Assembly (NCBI RefSeq): GCF_900141875.1
Contig: NZ_FQZE01000002.1
Coordinates: 1-64,000 of the forward strand
DNA length: 64,000 bases
Direction: 5' to 3'
DNA from: Tangfeifania diversioriginum
GTDB taxonomy: Bacteria > Bacteroidota > Bacteroidia > Bacteroidales > Prolixibacteraceae
A model generated the notes under the pieces. It had not been told where the DNA came from. It saw only the letters and a program-made list of their open reading frames with translations, and did no database searches. Position numbers and translations under genes: made by a program. This document shows, piece by piece, positions 54,775 through 63,709 of this stretch. Within the stretch, counting starts at the first letter, position 1, and each line of letters opens with the position of its first letter.

Positions 54775-56379
54775 TTATTCCTTCCTCAGTGCCATTGGCG
54801 GTGAAACTTTCTGTGTCAGTCGCGATACTACAATTATGGTTATCAATCCGCTTGCCATAGCGAGTGTCCTGAAGGGGAACAACACCAATCCATCCTGAAT
54901 CATTGGATATTTAATGATAATCGGAATTCCGAGCGTAGGATCACCTCCACCCATTCGTAAAATAAATGCCACAGCAAAACCGGCAAGGGAGCCAATGGCG
55001 TTGGCTTTTTTGTCGAACAGCGCTGTTACCAGCTGCGGGAACAGCAGCGTGTAAACAAAGTCGCTGCACAGAAACCACAAGGCATAAACGCTTTTGATTT
55101 TCAACGCCAAAATGGTTGCGGTTATTCCAATTATCCAAATGCTTTTCTTGATCACTTTCGTCAGGCTTTTGTTGTTGATGTTGGGTTTAATAAGCGGACG
55201 GTAAATGTTCCAGCTTGCCATTGATGAAGCCGAAAGAATGGATGAATCGACAGATGACATTACGGCAGCTGCAATGGCGCCCAATCCAACTGTGGCAAGA
55301 ACGCCCGGTGTTAAATAGCGAATTACGTAGGGTAAAATCAATGCCGACTCGGAGGGTGCACTTTCCGCCCCCAGGGCTTCCCATGATGGAACAGCAGTGC
55401 CGATTACCCCAATCATAACAGCAGGGATGGCTGCCGCAAAACAAACAAATCCTGCAATAACAGATAACCTCACCGCTGTTTTAGGGTTTTTTGAGGAGAG
55501 GACACGCTGAAAGTAAACCTGCCAGGGAATGCCGCCAAAAACAAGGAGAAGCATATTGTCCCACCAGTTGGGGTAATAGTTGCCGAGCGCTTCACGTGAT
55601 GGAAGCACAGACGCAAAATCGCCCATCTTTTCCTGATAAATTGACCATGCATTGTCCCATCCGCCAACACCTTTAAGGGCAAACGGAATAACAATTACAA
55701 GCCCTACCAGGAGGAAGAATAACTGAATTACATCGGTTAATGCCACAGCCCACAATCCGCCCACTGCGGTGTATGCAATGGCAATGAGTGAGGAAAGAAT
55801 GATGGCCGTTTGGATGTCGAGTCCCAGGATGGTGGCAAATGTTGCCCCCAGGGCAGTGAGGATGGCAGCCGTCCAGAATATTTCGCCCAGTAGCGCCGGA
55901 AGAAAAAGTACTGCCGACATTTTGGTCCCAAAACGCTGTGCCAGCGGGTCGAGCATGGTTTTAAACCTGTAGGTGCGCATTTTGCGTGCAAAAAACAGCC
56001 CGCCGATAATTAGGCTTAAACTGTAGCCCCAGGGTGCCTGCACCCACATTAACCCGTAATTGGAATCGTGCGTGTATTCGGCTGCCCCGTTAATATAACC
56101 GCCGCCCACCCAGGTTGCACTCATGGTAAAGATTGCTATCCAAAGTGGGATATTTCGTCCGGCCAGCATCACTTCGGCAACCGAGCTTTCTTTTTTTAAA
56201 TTGCCGGCGTAGGTTCCCATGAAAAAGATGATGGCATAAAACACAATCATGGAAATGTAGCCCGGCCAAAATACATTGGAATCGGTAAAATAATAGAGAA
56301 TTATCCCTGTTACAGCTAATGCTGCAATTAAAATAAGAGTTGGTTTCAGATTTTTTAAAAGAGCGTATCCTGAATTCAT
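54775..56379 (-). CDS. Sodium:choline symporter of the CHT1/SLC5A7 type
   Basis: A 534-residue sodium:solute symporter with about 13 transmembrane helices. From memory of human CHT1, long blocks agree: ATWVGGGYINGAAE, WVQAPWGYSLSLIIGGLFFA, MLDPLAQRFG, GGIPWQVYFQRVLSS, AAVMSSVDSSILSASSM and FPFRTLAM. No soluble regulatory domain is attached. It is the last gene of the betB-betA-transporter operon (23 bases after betA), so choline is the natural substrate. Proteobacterial bet loci instead use BCCT-type BetT. The residue-level similarity is recalled, not computed. Confidence 0.85.
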   Translation of the reverse strand: MNSGYALLKNLKPTLILIAALAVTGIILYYFTDSNVFWPGYISMIVFYAIIFFMGTYAGNLKKESSVAEVMLAGRNIPLWIAIFTMSATWVGGGYINGAAEYTHDSNYGLMWVQAPWGYSLSLIIGGLFFARKMRTYRFKTMLDPLAQRFGTKMSAVLFLPALLGEIFWTAAILTALGATFATILGLDIQTAIILSSLIAIAYTAVGGLWAVALTDVIQLFFLLVGLVIVIPFALKGVGGWDNAWSIYQEKMGDFASVLPSREALGNYYPNWWDNMLLLVFGGIPWQVYFQRVLSSKNPKTAVRLSVIAGFVCFAAAIPAVMIGVIGTAVPSWEALGAESAPSESALILPYVIRYLTPGVLATVGLGAIAAAVMSSVDSSILSASSMASWNIYRPLIKPNINNKSLTKVIKKSIWIIGITATILALKIKSVYALWFLCSDFVYTLLFPQLVTALFDKKANAIGSLAGFAVAFILRMGGGDPTLGIPIIIKYPMIQDGLVLFPFRTLAMASGLITIIVVSRLTQKVSPPMALRKE

Positions 56380-56402
56380 GTAAAATGTTTCAGATGAATA
56401 AT

Positions 56403-58013
56403 TTAATTTTCTGGTTTCAATGGTTTTTTTCCGGCGATGAGATCAGCCGCTTTTTCGGCTATCATTAAAACCGGGGCATAAATGTTTCCGTTGGTGATGT
56501 ATGGCATTACCGAGGCATCTACAACACGGAGGTTTTCAACGCCATGGACCCGCAGCTGGTTGTCAACAACTGCCATGTCGTCGTAACCCATTTTGCAGGT
56601 GCAACTTGGGTGGTATGCACTTTCGCCTTCATGAGCAACCCACTTCAGAATTTCTTCATCGGTTTGCACACCTTTTCCGGGTTCCAGTTCTTCTCCCCGC
56701 AATTCTTCCATTGCTTTGGTCTCAATCAGCTGCCGGCTTTTTCTCACGGCTGCTATCCAGTTGCGACGTTCGTCGGGTGTTGAAAGATAATTAAACAGGA
56801 TGCTCGGATATTCATACGGATTGGCCGATTTTATCTTCACGTGGCCCCGCACATCCGTATTCATTGGGCCAACATGAAGCTGAAATCCGTGGCCTTTTGT
56901 TGGCACTGTTCCGTCGTACCTGATAGCGAGGGGGAGGAAATGAAACTGAAGATTCGGGTATTTTTTGTCGTCGTGACTTTTGATAAATCCGCCGGCTTCA
57001 AAATGGTTGGTAGCACCCGGCCCTTTTCTTCTGAAAAGCCAGTTGAATCCAATAAACGGTGCTCTCCACGGATTAAGCGACGGGTATTCGCTGACGGGTT
57101 TTTTGCACCGCCACTGCACGTAAACCTCCAGGTGATCCTGCAGGTTTTCACCAACACCGGGCAGGTGGTGTACCGGATCGATTCCTGCCTTTTTTAACTC
57201 GTCGGCATTTCCAATACCCGACAATTGCAGCAGGGTGGGAGAGTTAATAGCTCCGCCGCAGCTGATCATCTCGCCACCGTAAACTTTTTTAATTTTTCCT
57301 TTGTGTTTAAACTCTACGCCAACCGCTTTTTTCCCTTCAAAAAGAATTTTGTGCACCATTGCCCCGGTGAGGATGGTGAGATTTTCTCTGTCTTTTACAG
57401 GGTGAATGTAGGCACGGGCAGCGCTCATGCGGCGGGCACGGTAAATGGTTTGGTCAAATTTACCAAAGCCTTCCTGCTGTTCGCCGTTTACATCGTCGGT
57501 TAACGGGTAGCCGGCTTCCTGAACAGAATTGAAAAAGGCTTTGAAAAGCGGGTTTTTATTTTCCGGGATCGAAAGTTTCATAGGGCCTTTGTCGCCGTGG
57601 TATTTGTCTGCCTTGGCCAAACGTCCCTCCAGCCGTCTGTAGTAGGGCAGGCAATGCGCATGATCCCAGTTTTCGAGCCCCTTTTCGCGGCCCCACTTAT
57701 CGTAATCTTCTGCGTTTCCGCGAATCCAAATCATTCCGTTGATACTGCTTGACCCGCCCAGCAATTTTCCGCGTGGCTGTGCAATTTTCCGGTTATTCAT
57801 GTGCGGTTCCGGATCCGATTCGTATGCCCAGTTGTAAAAGGTGCCGTTCAGCAAAAAGCTCAATGCAGCAGGCATGTGAATTCTGAAGTCTAACTTGTAA
57901 TCGGGCCTTCCTGCTTCCAAAACCAATACTTTATTTGCGGGGTCGGCGCTGAGCCGGTTTGCGAGTACGGCTCCGGCAGTGCCGCCTCCAATAATAATGT
58001 AATTATAATTCAT
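56403..58013 (-). CDS. betA: Choline dehydrogenase (GMC flavoprotein)
   Basis: Oxidises choline to betaine aldehyde, membrane-associated and FAD-dependent. The 536-residue GMC oxidoreductase has the FAD loop IIGGGTAGAVLANRL (about 6-20), the GMC signature PRGKLLGGSSSINGMIWIRG (about 79-98), GAINSPTLLQLSGIG, and the C-terminal catalytic region YHPSCTCKMG plus VDASVMPYITNGN. It is 12 bases downstream of betB and followed by the choline-transporter gene, which makes BetA the likely identity within the GMC family. Confidence 0.92.
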   Translation of the reverse strand: MNYNYIIIGGGTAGAVLANRLSADPANKVLVLEAGRPDYKLDFRIHMPAALSFLLNGTFYNWAYESDPEPHMNNRKIAQPRGKLLGGSSSINGMIWIRGNAEDYDKWGREKGLENWDHAHCLPYYRRLEGRLAKADKYHGDKGPMKLSIPENKNPLFKAFFNSVQEAGYPLTDDVNGEQQEGFGKFDQTIYRARRMSAARAYIHPVKDRENLTILTGAMVHKILFEGKKAVGVEFKHKGKIKKVYGGEMISCGGAINSPTLLQLSGIGNADELKKAGIDPVHHLPGVGENLQDHLEVYVQWRCKKPVSEYPSLNPWRAPFIGFNWLFRRKGPGATNHFEAGGFIKSHDDKKYPNLQFHFLPLAIRYDGTVPTKGHGFQLHVGPMNTDVRGHVKIKSANPYEYPSILFNYLSTPDERRNWIAAVRKSRQLIETKAMEELRGEELEPGKGVQTDEEILKWVAHEGESAYHPSCTCKMGYDDMAVVDNQLRVHGVENLRVVDASVMPYITNGNIYAPVLMIAEKAADLIAGKKPLKPEN

Positions 58014-58025
58014 AAAAGAAAAATA

Positions 58026-59498
58026 TTATCTGTAAGGTGAATCAATTTTATTCATTTCAATATAAACCGTTTTAAGCTGTGTGTAAGCTCCGATGGTTTC
58101 CAGTCCGTTTTCTTTACCCATTCCTGATTGTTTGTAGGGGCCAAAAGGAACTTCCACCGGGTTCACATTGTAGTTGTTTACCCAAACCATCCCGGCTTCA
58201 AGCTGGTTTACCATCCGGTGGGCCCGTTGTAAATCGTTGGTGAAAACACCTGCAGCCAATCCGTAAATGGTGTTGTTGGCTTTTTCAATGGCTTCTTCTT
58301 CTGTTTTAAAAGGAAGAACAGTCATTACAGGCCCGAAGATTTCTTCTTTTACAATCCGGGCGTTTTCATTATCGGTTTCAAAAATGGTGGGTTCCACAAA
58401 GAAACCATCATTCAGTTCGGTATTTTTGTGTTGCTGGAAACGATTGCCTCCAAGGTGCAGTTTTGCTCCTTCTTGTCTTCCAATTTCAATGTACCCCATC
58501 ACTTTTTCGTAATGCGCTTTGCTGATTAAGGCTCCCACTTGTGTTTCCATTTCTGATGGGTCGCCAATAATCATTTTCCGGGTTTTTGCCTTCAGTTTTT
58601 CAAGGAATTTATCCTTTATTGTTTCTGCAACATAAACACGGGTGCCGTTGGAGCAAATTTCACCCTGTGTGTAAAAATTGGCCATCATGGCGCCCTGAAC
58701 GGCTTCGTCCAGATCGGCATCTTCACAAATAATCAATGGTGATTTTCCACCCAGTTCCAGCGTAACGTGCTTGAGTGTATCTGCAGAGGCAGCCATCACT
58801 TTTTTCCCGGTTTCCACTTCGCCGGTGAGCGAGATTTTCCGGATGTCTGGATGTGCGGTAAGCATTTTCCCTACTTCTGCATCGCCCTGGACCACATTAA
58901 ATACACCGTCGGGGATGCCGGCTTCTTTATAAATTTCTGCCAGATAAACGGCTGTTAACGGCGTTAATTCGGCAGGTTTGAAAATCATGACATTCCCTGT
59001 TGCGAGCGCAGGAGCCGATTTCCAGCATGCAATCTGGATGGGGTAATTCCAGGCACCAATTCCGGCCACCACTCCAAGTGGCTCGCGGCGGGTGTACGAA
59101 AATGCTCCCCCCAGGTCGTAATGTTCTCCGTGAATGGATGGTGCAATGCCGGCATAATATTCAATGGCATCGGCACCTGTTACAACGTCCACTTCAATGG
59201 CTTCCGAAATGGGTTTGCCGGTATCGGTCACTTCAATTGCGGCAAGCTCATCGTTGCGTTCTCTTAAAAGGTCGGCTGCTTTTTTGAGGATTCTCCCCCG
59301 TTCGGTGCCCGACATTTTCGACCACACTTCAAAACCTTTTTTGGCAGATTCAATGGCATTTTCAACATCTCTTTCCGATGCCACCTGGATTTTGTTTATC
59401 TCCCTGTTGGTTGCAGGATTTATGTTTGAAAATGTTCTGCCTGAAGTGGCCTTTTGGCGTTTCCCGTTATAGAAAAGATGGTTTACATGTTTACTCAT
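58026..59498 (-). CDS. betB: Betaine aldehyde dehydrogenase
   Basis: NAD(P)-dependent oxidation of betaine aldehyde to glycine betaine. The ATG at 59498 gives [15 protein letters not shown], a 490-residue protein, the same size as E. coli BetB; an upstream in-frame start would add 12 residues. Aldehyde dehydrogenase motifs are present: [29 protein letters not shown] with the general-base Glu, and [11 protein letters not shown] with the catalytic Cys. It is the first gene of the operon. A TATATTTG box lies 34 bases upstream and two operator-like repeats lie further up. Confidence 0.93.
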   Translation of the reverse strand: MSKHVNHLFYNGKRQKATSGRTFSNINPATNREINKIQVASERDVENAIESAKKGFEVWSKMSGTERGRILKKAADLLRERNDELAAIEVTDTGKPISEAIEVDVVTGADAIEYYAGIAPSIHGEHYDLGGAFSYTRREPLGVVAGIGAWNYPIQIACWKSAPALATGNVMIFKPAELTPLTAVYLAEIYKEAGIPDGVFNVVQGDAEVGKMLTAHPDIRKISLTGEVETGKKVMAASADTLKHVTLELGGKSPLIICEDADLDEAVQGAMMANFYTQGEICSNGTRVYVAETIKDKFLEKLKAKTRKMIIGDPSEMETQVGALISKAHYEKVMGYIEIGRQEGAKLHLGGNRFQQHKNTELNDGFFVEPTIFETDNENARIVKEEIFGPVMTVLPFKTEEEAIEKANNTIYGLAAGVFTNDLQRAHRMVNQLEAGMVWVNNYNVNPVEVPFGPYKQSGMGKENGLETIGAYTQLKTVYIEMNKIDSPYR

Positions 59499-59531
59499 GG
59501 GACGATACTTTTTATTTGTGAGAATTGACCG

Positions 59532-59539
59532 CAAATATA
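59532..59539 (-). promoter_or_regulatory. Putative -7 box of the bet operon
   Basis: TATATTTG on the minus strand, 34 bases before the betB ATG, fits TAnnTTTG exactly. No TTG stands at the usual -33 distance, so this promoter may need help or the true start may be elsewhere in the 390-bp AT-rich leader (59499-59891), which holds no gene. Confidence 0.5.
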
Positions 59540-59713
59540 TGAAAAAGGAATGTTTATAAAAATTATTGTTGGAAGTTGTGGTGTTTTAAATGAAATTTTA
59601 ATATTAAATTTTTAAGTTTTCAATAATTAAATTTTAATTCTAATTTGTTTTTAAAATATTGAATTAAAGCTTTTTATTTGTGTGTTTTATGTTGGGTTTT
59701 AAGTTAAAATTAA

Positions 59714-59729
59714 TTGAATGTTTATTCTA
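59714..59729. promoter_or_regulatory. Putative BetI-type operator upstream of betB, site 1
   Basis: TTGAATGTTTATTCTA matches the susC-promoter operator at 15 of 16 positions, including the 4-base spacer when read on the same orientation. It is 216 bases upstream of the betB ATG, farther than a simple blocking site for the -7 box at 59532-59539. Confidence 0.6.
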
Positions 59730-59759
59730 TATATGTTTTAGAATAGTTTTAAATTTAGA

Positions 59760-59775
59760 TTAAATAGTCATTCAA
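59760..59775. promoter_or_regulatory. Putative BetI-type operator upstream of betB, site 2
   Basis: TTAAATAGTCATTCAA has the same TTxAAT-n4-ATTCAA layout with one mismatch in the left arm, 46 bases from site 1. It is weaker and could be a chance match in AT-rich DNA; paired sites could support looping. Confidence 0.4.
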
Positions 59776-59891
59776 TTTTTAATAATTGAGATAAATTTTT
59801 ACGCATTGAAAAATTGTACAGTAATTATAACCGGCAAACTGTTAAGTTTCGGAAGGGGGAGAGAAGTATGCAAAATAGTCCGATGCCTGTA

Positions 59892-62132
59892 TTATCTTAT
59901 AACCGTAATTTTATGAGCGGATTCTTTCCCGGAATTTGTGCTGACTTTTATAAAGTAAAGGCCTGGTTCCAGGTGACTAATGCTGACATCAAAGGAATTG
60001 GAGTTGTCGCTTTCAGTTTCCAGGATTTTGATTCCGGAAAGGTTAAAAATTTTAATTCGTGAAATTTCATCGGGAGCCACTACTTTTATTTTATTCCTGG
60101 CCGGATTAGGATAGAAGTATGTTTCCTGTTGGTTTTTAACAAGGGGGGTATTTGTTGCAAGCATGCCGTTGTTGGCTGTAAATCGTGCAGCGAAATTCTG
60201 GTAATACTGATTGGCAATATCTTCGTTATGGATTATCAGTGTGTTTTCGTCGTTAATCTCGTTGGCCGAATTGCTCCAGTTGTGGCTGCCGGTAACTACC
60301 AGTGGATCAAATGTGGGTTTGTTGTTATCAACTACTGCATATTTATGGTGTAAAATTCCGTATGTCACATTATCGAACACGTATGAATTATTCCCCAGGG
60401 CATCGCTTAAAATGGAGTTTACTGTTCCGGTATTGGCATCGCCTTCGGTTAGTACATTCGCTGCCACACCTCTTGCTTTGGCTTCGCTTATGGCCAGTGC
60501 CAGGTCGGTGCGGGTAATGAGCATGGTGCCTACATTCAGGTTGTTATCTGCCGAGTGGATGACATTTACCAGTTGCTGGTTGGTGCCGTCCGACGGGCTG
60601 AAATAGCTTTCAACCCGGTTGCCGCCAATGATAAACTCGTGGGGCGTATTGTCGGTTTTGTCGGCACCGAACCTGGAATAATTCTCGTTGGGTTGCGCAG
60701 TATTACTACCCCACATCTCTTCAAATTCAATTTTATAGGCCCTGGCCAATGTCTGGTCTTGTATGAAGATCATGTTGTTGGCATCCGAAACTACCTGGTT
60801 ATAAGAAATGTTGGTGGAGCCTGTCCACACAATGGGCTTGTCCGGATTGGATGATTCTGCATCGATGGCTGCAAATTTATTGTGCATAATACCATCGCGT
60901 TCATTTTCATTGGGGGCAACAAGCACTGGAATGTCCTGGTCGAGGTAGTACAACCCCTGGTTTTGTTTGGTCCCACAGGAAATTACCCTTACCCGGAGTC
61001 CTCTGTCTTTAGCTCTGTTAAGTGCATTGGGAACACTTGCCGAGGAAATATTGCTGAAACTGTAAATGGCGAAATCGATGGATTCTTCAGCACGGTCGAT
61101 GTAGGCAACGAGGGTATCGTCGAGCGCCCCGCCAATGTTTTGCGCCGGGGTGTAAACAGAATATGTGGTGTCCACATCGCTGTTGAAATAGATTTTCATA
61201 TCTCCTGTTGAATTCGATTCGGTGGCATAAGTCGCCAGTGGTGCAAATGCTGTATCGGAAGAGGCGTATGAGTAGGGTTGGGCATAAATCACGGAGCCGG
61301 CTTCCCGTCCAGTGATATTAACCTCCTGAATAAATTCTCCGTTTGAAGCTGTTGTTGTGCCCGTGGTAATGTCATTCCAGTCGCTTGAGTTAGGCGTGGT
61401 GCCGTACATTACTTCGGCGGTAGCTTCCGCATCAGTGCGCCATGTCAGGGTAAATCCACTTTTCGAAATATTTTCAACAGTAACCGGCGAAATAATATTG
61501 ACGGCACTTGTGAGTACAAAATCGTTTATGTCTCGCGGGAGCAGCTGATAGCCAGTGGTTATATCGTTTTGGTTGTAGGAAAACTGAGAACAAAGTCCAA
61601 TCAAATTCAGTGTTCCGGTGGGAATTTGTTCATCGATAATAGCTTCAGCATTCCGGTTAATTCTTATTTCGAAAGTGTTTTCACCATCGGTCAGGTTGTA
61701 GTTGGCGTCGCCCTCGAATGAGCCGGTGGGGGTGGCAAATTCCACATCGTTGATTTGCACGAGTTGCCCTTCGTATTCTTCCCCAATTTGTTCAATGGAA
61801 ATTATTTTTGGAGCAGGTAACTGGTTTCCCGAAGAGTGGACAGTAACCGAGCTGACGGGATCAATTTCCAGCAGGTTGCGGTAATCCTTTACTGTGCCGC
61901 TAATGGTAACGGAGTCGCCCCGTTGCAGACTTGAAACGGTGTTGCCATAAGCTGCAATTCCTGCTGTTTCATCTTGTAAATATCGAATTCTTCCCAACTC
62001 GCCGCCGTTTGTAACAATTCCGCTAACAGTTACATTTTCGCCAACCGAATTGCGCGCATCGCTGATGTTTTGTTGCGGGCGGGCATTAAATGCTATGAGG
62101 AGGGCAATTCCTGAAAGTAAATACTTTACCAT
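59892..62132 (-). CDS. T9SS-secreted phospholipase-D-like protein
   Basis: A 746-residue exported protein. After the signal peptide come two OB-fold-like segments (VTVSGIVTNGGELGRIRYLQ; about 25-205), a fibronectin-III-like domain (about 215-310), two PLD catalytic halves with HKD motifs HNKFAAID and HHKYAVVD, and a type A T9SS sorting domain (FYPNPARNKIKVV ... GLYFIKVSTNSG). PLD-superfamily enzymes act on phospholipids or nucleic acids. The OB-folds hint at nucleic acid, whereas the position next to the bet operon hints at phosphatidylcholine; the sequence does not settle it. Confidence 0.9.
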   Translation of the reverse strand: MVKYLLSGIALLIAFNARPQQNISDARNSVGENVTVSGIVTNGGELGRIRYLQDETAGIAAYGNTVSSLQRGDSVTISGTVKDYRNLLEIDPVSSVTVHSSGNQLPAPKIISIEQIGEEYEGQLVQINDVEFATPTGSFEGDANYNLTDGENTFEIRINRNAEAIIDEQIPTGTLNLIGLCSQFSYNQNDITTGYQLLPRDINDFVLTSAVNIISPVTVENISKSGFTLTWRTDAEATAEVMYGTTPNSSDWNDITTGTTTASNGEFIQEVNITGREAGSVIYAQPYSYASSDTAFAPLATYATESNSTGDMKIYFNSDVDTTYSVYTPAQNIGGALDDTLVAYIDRAEESIDFAIYSFSNISSASVPNALNRAKDRGLRVRVISCGTKQNQGLYYLDQDIPVLVAPNENERDGIMHNKFAAIDAESSNPDKPIVWTGSTNISYNQVVSDANNMIFIQDQTLARAYKIEFEEMWGSNTAQPNENYSRFGADKTDNTPHEFIIGGNRVESYFSPSDGTNQQLVNVIHSADNNLNVGTMLITRTDLALAISEAKARGVAANVLTEGDANTGTVNSILSDALGNNSYVFDNVTYGILHHKYAVVDNNKPTFDPLVVTGSHNWSNSANEINDENTLIIHNEDIANQYYQNFAARFTANNGMLATNTPLVKNQQETYFYPNPARNKIKVVAPDEISRIKIFNLSGIKILETESDNSNSFDVSISHLEPGLYFIKVSTNSGKESAHKITVIR

Positions 62133-62225
62133 TATAAGTCATTTTAAATGAGGGGCGAAAATTATAAAAAATGAGGGGTTTTATTGGTGGGGGGAATGAA
62201 AACTTTGTTTTTTTTCGAAATGAAT

Positions 62226-62597
62226 TTAACGGGACGAAACCACAAGCTTTTTTACAACTGTTTTGTTATCAGTTGTTTTTACCCGCATGAAATAAATTCC
62301 GTTGGGTACATTTTCAAGTTTCAGCTGGTACCTGTTGGTTCCAAATTCCATTCTTTTCTGCAAAACTTTTTCCCCGGCAATGTTTATCAACCGCACTTCG
62401 TCAATTTCCTGATCGTTCATCTCAAGCGTAACCTGTCCGGTTTTGCAGGGATTGGGGTAAATTTTAAGCTGATAGGTATCTTTGGGTTGTTCCTGCTGTG
62501 TAAGCAGGTTGTTTTCAAATGGCATGTTTGCCCGAAGTGTGTGGCTCCCTGCAATGTGAAAAGTAAATATGATGAAGAAAAGTATAATTTTTTTCAT
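62226..62597 (-). CDS. Small secreted protein consisting mainly of a T9SS sorting domain
   Basis: A 123-residue protein with signal peptide (KKIILFFIIFTFHIAGS), about 20 linker residues, then a complete type A T9SS C-terminal domain (YQLKIYPNPCKTGQVTLEM ... GIYFMRVKTTDNKTVVKKLVV). There is almost no cargo between the two. It lies 93 bases upstream of the PLD-like gene on the same strand, so the two may be cotranscribed. It may be the leftover of a larger secreted protein or a genuine mini-protein. Confidence 0.8.
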   Translation of the reverse strand: MKKIILFFIIFTFHIAGSHTLRANMPFENNLLTQQEQPKDTYQLKIYPNPCKTGQVTLEMNDQEIDEVRLINIAGEKVLQKRMEFGTNRYQLKLENVPNGIYFMRVKTTDNKTVVKKLVVSSR

Positions 62598-62653
62598 GGC
62601 AATTTCATTTTTAATTCCTTGTTTTTAAATGCAAATAGTATGCCTTTCTTTCA

Positions 62654-63403
62654 TTAGACGAATTTCTCTTTTAAAAGTTGCACTGCATTTTCCAAATCTT
62701 CAGGTGTATCAATCCCAATGCTTTGGTGTTCGGTAACGGCGGTTTTTATTTTCAGTCCGTTTTCGAGCCATCTGAGTTGTTCCAGCGCTTCCATGCGCTC
62801 GAGTTTTCCGGGCGAAAGACGGGTGATTTCCTGCAAAACATTTTTACGATAGGCATACATGCCAACATGCGCCCAGAATGTGCCGGCGATTAACCAGTCG
62901 TTTTCTTTTTCTCCCCGCACAAAAGGGATGGGCGAGCGGCTGAAGTACATCGCGTTTTCTTCTTTGTCGATGACCACTTTGGGGCGGTTGGGATTGAAAA
63001 GTTCGTCAGTTGTTTCAATTTTTTTGATGAGCGTGGCAATTTCTGTGTCGTTGTTAAAACATGAGGCGAGTTGCTCAATTTGCTTTGCAGTTACAAAAGG
63101 TTCATCGCCCTGGATGTTTATAACCACATCAAAGTCAATTTTTTCTGACAGAATGCGGGCAGCTTCAGCGCAACGGTCGGTTCCGCTGCGGTGGTTTTTT
63201 GATGTTTTAATTGCTTTGCCCCCAAAATCCTGAACCGCTTTGAAAATCCGGTCGTCATCGGTTGCGGCCCACACCTCGTCGAGCGCTTTGGCAGCGTTTT
63301 CGTAAACCCACTGAATTACGGGTTTATTATTTAGAATGGCCAGCGGTTTTCCGGGGAAACGAGTTGATTGGAAACGGGCTGGTATGATGGTTATGAATTT
63401 CAT
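62654..63403 (-). CDS. kdsB: 3-deoxy-manno-octulosonate cytidylyltransferase
   Basis: Activates Kdo with CTP for lipopolysaccharide inner-core synthesis. The 249 residues show IIPARFQSTRFPGKPLA at the N-terminus, the ATDDDRI motif, SGTDRCAEAA, the metal-binding VINIQGDEPFV and YFSRSPIPFVR, HVGMYAYRK and the C-terminal GIDTPEDLE. It confirms a Gram-negative outer membrane. Its neighbours are not Kdo genes. Confidence 0.96.
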   Translation of the reverse strand: MKFITIIPARFQSTRFPGKPLAILNNKPVIQWVYENAAKALDEVWAATDDDRIFKAVQDFGGKAIKTSKNHRSGTDRCAEAARILSEKIDFDVVINIQGDEPFVTAKQIEQLASCFNNDTEIATLIKKIETTDELFNPNRPKVVIDKEENAMYFSRSPIPFVRGEKENDWLIAGTFWAHVGMYAYRKNVLQEITRLSPGKLERMEALEQLRWLENGLKIKTAVTEHQSIGIDTPEDLENAVQLLKEKFV

Positions 63404-63463
63404 TTGTTTTCAACTTTTTCTTTTTTGCAAGCATAAAGATAGTTATAAAATGAGTTTGAATTC

Positions 63464-63477
63464 TGAATAGCTATTCA
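63464..63477. repeat. 14-bp palindrome between kdsB and the sigma-54 activator
   Basis: TGAATAGCTATTCA is a perfect palindrome, nested in a wider TTGAAT...ATTCAA repeat with an 11-base spacer (63456-63478). It lies 61 bases upstream of the kdsB ATG in the 306-bp divergent gap and may be an operator. The spacer differs from the 4-base spacer of the bet-type sites. A TAAATTTG -7 box for the rightward gene lies at 63580-63587. Confidence 0.4.
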
Positions 63478-63709
63478 AAAAGATGGTATTGGTTAAGTTT
63501 AGGTAACCTGAATTTTAAACCTGAACCGCAAAAAAAGGTTAATTAAATTTGAATGCCCGTCATTAACAGCGAAAAATTGTAAATTTGTAGCTGCAAAAGT
63601 TTTAAATAAAATTTTAGTTCACGTGAATCATTTTAAAAACAAACTCCCTCAGGAAAATTTTCCGGGACATCAGGCAAAAAAGTGAACATAAATTGATAAA
63701 ATTGAGTAA

